Assembly: GCA_033439265.1 (NCBI GenBank)
Contig: JAVTVX010000027.1
Location: 14,709,001 to 14,773,000, forward strand
Direction: 5' to 3'
From: Dillenia suffruticosa
Taxonomy: Eukaryota > Streptophyta > Magnoliopsida > Dilleniales > Dilleniaceae
Length of the DNA stretch: 64,000 nt
The position numbers were made by a program, and so were the translations under genes. Below, piece by piece: positions 58,720 to 64,000 of the stretch (position 1 is its first letter; each line of letters starts with the position of its first letter). The notes under the pieces were generated by a model. It searched no databases, was not told the origin of the DNA, and worked only from the letters and a program-made list of their open reading frames with translations.

Positions 58720-59640
58720 TTGGTCGTTGTGTGTATGCATGTCGACAAGATTGAGAATATGTCAATGTGTAATTTTAAAGAGTCAATAAATATCAGGTCG
58801 ACACGTCTACCGCATATATAGACAGATTACTATGCAGGTAAAAATTGGTAGATCTATACAAATGAATTGGTCGATATGTGTATGTGTGTCGACAAGAATG
58901 AGGACATGTCGATGTGTGAACTTAATAAATAAAAACTGCCAGATCGATAAGTTTTCTTTAAACATTGACGTATCACTATTCAATAATAAAATAGGTGGAT
59001 CTGTTTTCTAAAATTGGTCGATGTGTTAGGGTAGGTCGACAATGTCAAATAGCAAGTCGATGTGTGATACTTAAGTAACACTACATCGGTCGACATGTCT
59101 TGATCTCACATCGACATGTCTTGATCTCACATCGACATGTCTTGATCTCACATCGACATATTCATATGTATTCTTAAAATTGGTGGATATGGCTTATAAA
59201 ATAGGCTGATGTGTTACTTTCATGTCAACAAGATTAATAACAGGTCGATATGTAATATTTAGAAAACAAGTAAAACGGGTCGACAAGTTATCGGGCATAT
59301 CGATATTCTAGTATTTTTGCTTAGTGTATGTCGATGTGTATCAAAAATAGATCGATGAGTTTCTAAAATTGTTCGACTTATTACTCTAAATTTGTCCACA
59401 TGAAACTATTCAGTTTAATGTGTGTTAAATTTAGGTCGATGTGAAAAATGAGTCGATTTGTTTACAGGTGCGTCGATGTGTTTTTACTTAATTATTTTCA
59501 TTATATTCCTATAATGCAAGTTGACATGTCTTGCTCATCAGGTCGATGTGCTTAGGGTTGAGTTAAAATCGATTGATATAAGATTTAAATTGGTGGATCT
59601 GAAATACAGGACAATGTGCTCTAAGATCAAGTCGACAAGA
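58720..59640. repeat. GTCGAC-word array, 147-bp period (copia 4 5' LTR)
   Basis: Equivalent phrase positions 58722, 58869 and 59016 are exactly 147 bp apart. The next at 59204 is 188 bp on, which is 146 plus two extra 21-bp units from the local triplication at 59092-59160. Confidence 0.88.
59092..59160. repeat. 21-bp tandem triplication
   Basis: CGACATGTCTTGATCTCACAT is repeated three times without a mismatch, followed by a partial copy CGACATAT. 147 equals seven times 21, so this may show the base unit of the array. Confidence 0.9.
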
Positions 59641-59732
59641 TGTGCAGATTTCTAATTCCTAATTTCTTTTCTGATTTTCTTTGGATTTATTTTATTTTAT
59701 TCTTTCATTATCAAAACTTTTCTATCTCAACA

Positions 59733-60013
59733 CAAATGTCTCGGCATAGAATGATCACTAAGTTTTCAAACTCTTTTTCTATATTTCTCAAACGTGAGAA
59801 AAAAACTCTCTCTTTCTCGCTCTCTATCTTCCACACAAAAGAAAATGACATCTCCATTTTTCTTTTTGTTTTTCCATTTTTATTTTCTTTTAAGAGGAGA
59901 TTTGAGCGGATGGCTATTACAAAATAACCACTCTCTCCCTTATTCAAATTCAAACACTTTTGAATAAGAGTTGGGTTTATCTACATGGGTAGACCCACCC
60001 GGTTTTTCCAACA
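59733..60013 (-). repeat. Second part of the element 5 LTR, split by copia 4
   Basis: Begins with the duplicated CAAAT and ends GGTTTTTCCAACA, which on the minus strand is TGTTGGAAAAACC, a classic LTR start. With 47783-47941 it gives an LTR of about 440 bp. Confidence 0.7.
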
Positions 60014-61408
60014 CCTCTAATAATTATGAGGCCTATTTATTAATCAGAGAGAGAAAAAGAGAGAGAGATTTTGTAACAATTTGTATTAAGGATTTCATCT
60101 CAATTAAGCCGTGAATGTAAACTAAAATATGCAGATGTCCTAAGAGGAAAAAAAATAAAAAATAAAAACCTTCTGTTGGATCTTTGTTTGTTGTTGGTTT
60201 TTTTTTTTCCTCTGTAAAATGCTTTTTTTTTTCACAAACAAAAAATCCTGATTTTTTCCTCCTATTTGTAAAATGTACTTTTTTTTTTCTTTTCACAAAT
60301 GTGATCTGCCACATGTTTGACGCTCTTAAAAGTCATTTCTCGATTTCTACATCTCTCTCAACATTTTGAATTAAAAAAAGATTAAAAAAAAATCTAATCA
60401 ACTATATTCCTTCCCTTCGATCTATGTTCAAGCTTGTTCCATCTAAGTGTCAAGACTGGGGTAATTACGTGAAGAAAGTGAAAAAAAAAAAAAAATACAT
60501 CCACGTGAAGATTTGGGTAATGATTTTTTTTTTTTTTCTTTTTAGTTTTGTAAAATAGTGTTTTGATAAACGGTTAATTTTGCAACTATGTTAACCAAAA
60601 AGTAATTTTTTGGTGTCAAATTTTTATTGTATTTTAAAAAAATATCTCTAAACTATAAACAAATAGAAAAAACCACTAAATTTTTTTAAAAAATATAAAA
60701 ATCACCTCTCAATCACGGACAGAAATGTATAAATTTAACTATTCCATCTATGAATCCTTTATTTTCTAGTGTTAAAGGAATAAAAAATATTAATAATTTT
60801 ATTTTTTTCATTTAAAAATTTATAGCCAAAAAAAAAAATTCTCTCCTTGCCTCTCTCCCTCTCCCTTCCCACTGTCTCTCTCTCCCCCCCGGCGGGACAA
60901 AAGCAAGGTGAGGTGGAGATCAAGATGGTACGGCTTCACTATCGAACGACAAGACTTACCACTCATGGTAGGCAAGTCTCCATTGTTCGACTGTATCTAA
61001 GGGACCACAACTGTGAGTCCGACGGTGTTTTTCACCGTGGTAGCGGCCACAACCGTGACCGCCTCTCGCCTCGGTGAGAAAGAGACTTAGTCGCGATCTA
61101 CACGCCAAAGGCTTCTCTCCGCCCATGGGCCACTCCCCCCGGAGGCCATGGTAGCGGCAATTCTCTTAGTTAGGGCTGAGTCTATGAGCTTTTTTTTTTT
61201 TTTTAATATATATATATATATAAGTCACTTAATATTATGATTTTTTTTTTCAAAAGGTACATAAAATCATATACGTAATATTTGAGATTTTGGTATAAAA
61301 TTATTTATTCTACCAAATTTTTAGCAAAAATTGTGAGTTTTCTGGTCCCAGCTAGCAAAGATAGTGACTTTTATAACCTGTGACATAATTGAACTATTTT
61401 TCTTTTTT

Positions 61409-61453
<45 letters not shown>

Positions 61454-62016
61454 GTAAAATAAATTAGAGGGATAGAGAGAGATTAAAAAAAATCAAACAT
61501 GGTGTCACTTATCTTTTTATATGTAATGCCTTTCGCTTTAACATATTTTGAAAGTTTAGAGATATAAATCATTAATTCAAAAATGTTGTTTAGCAGATAT
61601 GAAATTTTTTGTTTGATTTATTTAATATTTAATTTCAAATTCAAAAAATGATCTATCGAGAGTTTTGATATATGAGTGAAAAAAAAAAGATTGGTTTGGG
61701 GTTTTAACTTTCTTTTTAATCGGTAATTTAAAAAAATAAAAAGGAAGAAACTCCTTAATAAAAGTCGTCCCATTTGCAAGAAGCTGGGAGTGTAAGGCCT
61801 TGAGGAAGGGGCTGTTGCGGCGGCAGACTGACAACAGCAAATACTCCCCAAGTACAGGCCCGAGCCCGACATTAGGGTCAAGCTGGACTATGTATGAAGA
61901 TCTGTTTGCTTAGGCCCGAGAAGGTCTTACTGAGCCCAGAAAAGGCCTTATAGGGCCGTCGACCCGCTTCTGGGACAAATATAACAGGGAGCAGCATCTC
62001 ACCCGTGCACACAAGT
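60014..62016. other. Spacer and PABN1-like upstream region
   Basis: AT-rich with poly(T)/poly(A) runs, a GC-richer island at about 60840-61170 without convincing coding content, a (TA)n run near 61207 and a (GA)n run at about 61410-61450. GGCCC and AGCCCA words at 61910-61950 resemble site II-type promoter elements of plant housekeeping genes (weak). No other gene seen. Confidence 0.5.
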
Positions 62017-62038
62017 AGAGAGAGAGAGAGAGAGAGAG
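62017..62038 (+). repeat. (AG)11 microsatellite in the PABN1-like 5' leader
   Basis: Eleven AG units ending two bases before the start codon. It parallels the TC repeat in the ABCG leader. Confidence 0.85.
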
Positions 62039-62040
62039 TA

Positions 62041-62354
62041 ATGGAGGAAGAAGAACATGAGGTATACGGAGGAGAGATACCAGACGAAGGAGAGATGGAA
62101 GGAGACTTGGAACCCAATAACACTGACATTGACATGTCTAATCCCGACGACGACGCTGTTAAGGTAATCTCTCCCAAACCCTAGAGGATATTATTTCCTT
62201 CTGCAAACAAAACCCTAACCGTAATCTGACTAATGATCTTGAATTTTGCAGGAGCTTGATGAGATGAAAAAGCGGTTGAAGGAGATGGAAGAGGAAGCAG
62301 CCGCTCTCCGTGAAATGCAAGCCAAAGTCGAGAAGGAAATGGGCTCTGTTCAAG
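62041..62354 (+). CDS. PABN1: Nuclear poly(A)-binding protein (PABPN1/PABN type), exons 1-2, partial
   Basis: Nuclear poly(A)-binding protein: in the family it stimulates poly(A) polymerase and sets tail length. Exon 1 (62041-62163, 41 codons) encodes an acidic head beginning [20 protein letters not shown]. Exon 2 (62252-62354) encodes the coiled coil [20 protein letters not shown] through EKEMGSVQ, the strongly conserved block just before the RNA-recognition motif. The splice sites are GT-AG, phase 0 then phase 1. The RRM and the Arg-rich tail are not in the window: intron 2 starts at 62355 and runs past 64000 unless a small exon was missed. The start is the first ATG after the AG leader. 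The match to plant PABN N-termini is close, so identity is confident; which paralogue is not. Confidence 0.9.
62210..62218 (+). promoter_or_regulatory. Telo-box in PABN1-like intron 1
   Basis: AAACCCTAA in the 88-bp first intron, with a near copy AAACCCTAG at about 62175-62183. Telo-boxes near the start of plant translation and RNA-processing genes are known cis elements. Confidence 0.5.
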
Positions 62355-64000
62355 GTTTGCTCTTTCAGTCTTCACTTTCGTGGGTTTCTTAGTCTTGATG
62401 TTTCATTTAACTCTTGATCTTGTTTTGATTGTATCTGATGCCATTTGTGTTTGATTCGAATCATGCCTATCGATTTCTCTATTCGGGAGTGGAAAACCTG
62501 TTGTTGTTTTACGTGAACTATGAACAGATTGCTTATTCTTAAAAAGATGTGTAAATAATTTTTATGTGATTTTTACCCTGATATTTGGATAGATCAATTT
62601 GTGGGTGATTTGTAGTGTTTTTAAACAACTCGAAAATCCTATGTTTTGGTTGGCTTGTCCAGCCGTTTCATATTCTATTTTTGTAAATTCGTCTTGTCAT
62701 GTTCTATTTAATGGTTATATTTTTTTCACTTCTTTATTGGTTGTTGTATTCTCAAACCACCCCTCTTCTCTGTTGAGAAATGAATACATTAAAATCACCC
62801 AAAGCCTCACTGGGATAGTAAGAAGAATAAACCTTTGGGTGAGGTCTAGAAGTAACTACGCCATAAACTAACGAGAACCACCAATTATTATGCTCTTTAA
62901 TGTCTAAAAGACCCAAAAGTGATAATTCTTTGAAAACCATAAGCACCTTAAGAATGTAAAAACACCTAATCTTTGAAGCATAGATCCCATATGTTTCTAA
63001 TCAATCTAGTGTCAAATGACTCTAAGTTAGTCTCTTGGATGAATATAGTCAAGCTCTAAGGTTATTCTCCTTGACAAGTTTATATTTAAGAGGATCAAGC
63101 AAACCCCAAATGTTCCACCTGAAAATTTCATGATGAGAAACAAAAAGTGATTTAGGCTTTTTCTTTCATGGAAATAGTGTTCAGAAGAAATTATTTTTTT
63201 TTTTCTCTGTTGGTTGTCATAAAATATTTTGGTGGTATCCAAAAGTCATTTTCCTGCCAACTGGCTGCTAGGAAATTGACCTTGTTTCGCTGTTCCAAAA
63301 TAATTTAGAGCCAAGAATCTTCATATCCCACTGAAATATAAAATCTTTTAGTGGAAAAACGTCTTCCTTGGAAGTGTGATACTTGCAAAACAGATAAAAG
63401 CCTTGGCATTAGAAATTTGTCCTATTCATTCCTCTTTTACTTTATACTTCAAAATTGCCTTCATTACATACCATTAAAGAGCTTTTTCCTTGTTATAAAA
63501 CCTCAAAATTTTAAAAGCATGAAGTGTTGCTATTCCAACAAAACATCTGCACATCAGAGACCCTTCCAAAAAAAAAAAAAAGAAAGGAAAAGAAAAGGAC
63601 AGACACATCAGAGATGCTAAAGAGTTCATTCCAAAATAATTTTCTGTTTTGATAGTATGGTACCCAATGTGTATGTTTGTTGAGAAAGCTGTGTTAGGCT
63701 TCCTAGCTGTCAACAAATTTTTAAATTGGGTTTCACCATCAACTAAATGAAGTCCTTAACATTTAAAGGTGCTTCTGCTTCCCGAATTTTTTGTGTAAAT
63801 GGAAAAAAAATTAGTATCAAGTGTTTCGATGGACTTCTTGAAATGGATTTATGAGATTAAGATTTCAAATTGTCTAACCTCCAAACCCCACTCTGAAGAC
63901 TTGAGGAAGGAGGGGAAGAGCCAAACAATTTAGGCAAACTGGCCATATCCAATATCTCCTGCATATAGAACCCCCCCCCCAAAAGTTAATTTCATATCCT
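62355..64000 (+). other. PABN1-like intron 2, incomplete
   Basis: AT-rich sequence after the GT at 62355. Apart from the LINE fragment, a purine run at about 63567-63600 and a C9 run near 63970, no feature or RRM exon was recognised. Confidence 0.6.
62750..63135 (-). pseudogene. L1-type LINE endonuclease fragment in PABN1-like intron 2
   Basis: On the minus strand from 63131: MKFSGWNIWGLLDPLKYKLV after one frameshift, the start of the AP-endonuclease domain (family WNVRGL). Further on (62946-62752): MVFKELSLLGLLDIKEHNNW, WFSLVYGVV (family W-x-x-x-x-VYGP) and LGDFNV (family GGDFN catalytic region). About 130 residues of the roughly 230-residue domain remain; no RT is seen. It is antisense to the host gene. 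Confidence 0.75.

Larger units (their letters stand above)
47942..59732 (-). mobile_element. Sirevirus-like copia element (copia 4), full length, 11.8 kb
   Basis: Exact 5-bp target duplication CAAAT at 47937-47941 and 59733-59737. LTRs at 47942-50118 and 57803-59732 start TGATATTT and end CTCAACA on the plus strand. Minus-strand layout: 5' LTR, primer site, gag, pol, short word array, extra ORF, purine tracts, 3' LTR. It sits in the LTR of element 5. All ORFs carry stops, so it is a dead copy despite complete ends. LTRs are by eye around 85 percent alike. Confidence 0.92.
57803..59732 (-). repeat. Copia 4 5' LTR (1930 bp)
   Basis: Same ends as the 3' LTR and no 274-bp duplication. It contains the array at 58720-59640. 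Confidence 0.88.

Noticed and set aside
60847..61077. 76-codon frame in a GC-richer island
   Set aside because: Starts in a CT microsatellite, shows no recognised domain and no splice context.
1..64000. tRNA, rRNA or other structured RNA genes
   Set aside because: No cloverleaf or rRNA block recognised by eye; only the SINE carries tRNA-like boxes. A tRNAscan-SE run would settle it.

Overview
The window is nuclear DNA of a flowering plant, most likely a eudicot. It is AT-rich, has few genes, and carries GT-AG introns and plant-type transposons (CACTA, hAT, SINE, LINE, Ty1-copia and Ty3-gypsy). I cannot name the species. Only two host genes look intact: a complete ABCG half-transporter gene at 9423-15222 (+), eight exons and 740 codons by my splicing, and the 5' end of a nuclear poly(A)-binding protein gene (PABN1-like) at 62041 (+), which runs off the right edge. 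A third host-like trace is a broken Lys/Ala-rich, histone H1-like fragment on the minus strand near 20750-21150.

Layout. 1 to about 6180: decayed CACTA (En/Spm) transposon with a TNP2-type transposase, a second transposase-like ORF and a field of TTTGTCG subterminal repeats; its left end lies outside the window. 6366-7045: local triplication. 7690-9005: 1.3-kb polypurine tract upstream of the ABCG promoter. 9423-15222: ABCG gene with a SINE in intron 2. 15254-20659: copia element 1 (+), starting about 30 bp after the ABCG stop codon and carrying a 1.2-kb non-autonomous hAT in its reverse transcriptase. 21308-36139: Tat-lineage gypsy element (-), split by copia element 2 (+, 25291-32656). 37439-46555: copia element 3 (-), 5'-truncated. 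46556-47941 and 59733-60013: remnant of another copia-like element (5), whose LTR was split by copia element 4 (-, 47942-59732, exact 5-bp target duplication CAAAT). 60014-62016: AT-rich spacer with microsatellites. 62041-64000: PABN1-like exons 1 and 2 and part of intron 2, which holds an antisense L1 endonuclease fragment.

Most noteworthy structure. Copia elements 3 and 4 form one Sirevirus-like family with roughly 1.9-2.2-kb LTRs, polypurine tracts repeated upstream of the 3' LTR, and an extra ORF between pol and the 3' LTR. Each of the three LTRs carries an array of GTCGAC/GGTCGATGTGT words with a higher-order period of 147 bp, measured from equivalent words in all three LTRs. The base word spacing is about 18-21 bp, and one LTR has a near-perfect 21-bp triplication. 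A smaller array of the same words lies between pol and the extra ORF in both elements. The family and the array period look worth describing; I cannot check novelty here.

Order of events supported by nesting: gypsy before copia 2; copia 1 before the hAT; element 5 before element 4. All transposon reading frames I can follow are broken, so none looks autonomous. The two host genes are continuous across their splice sites as far as they can be read.
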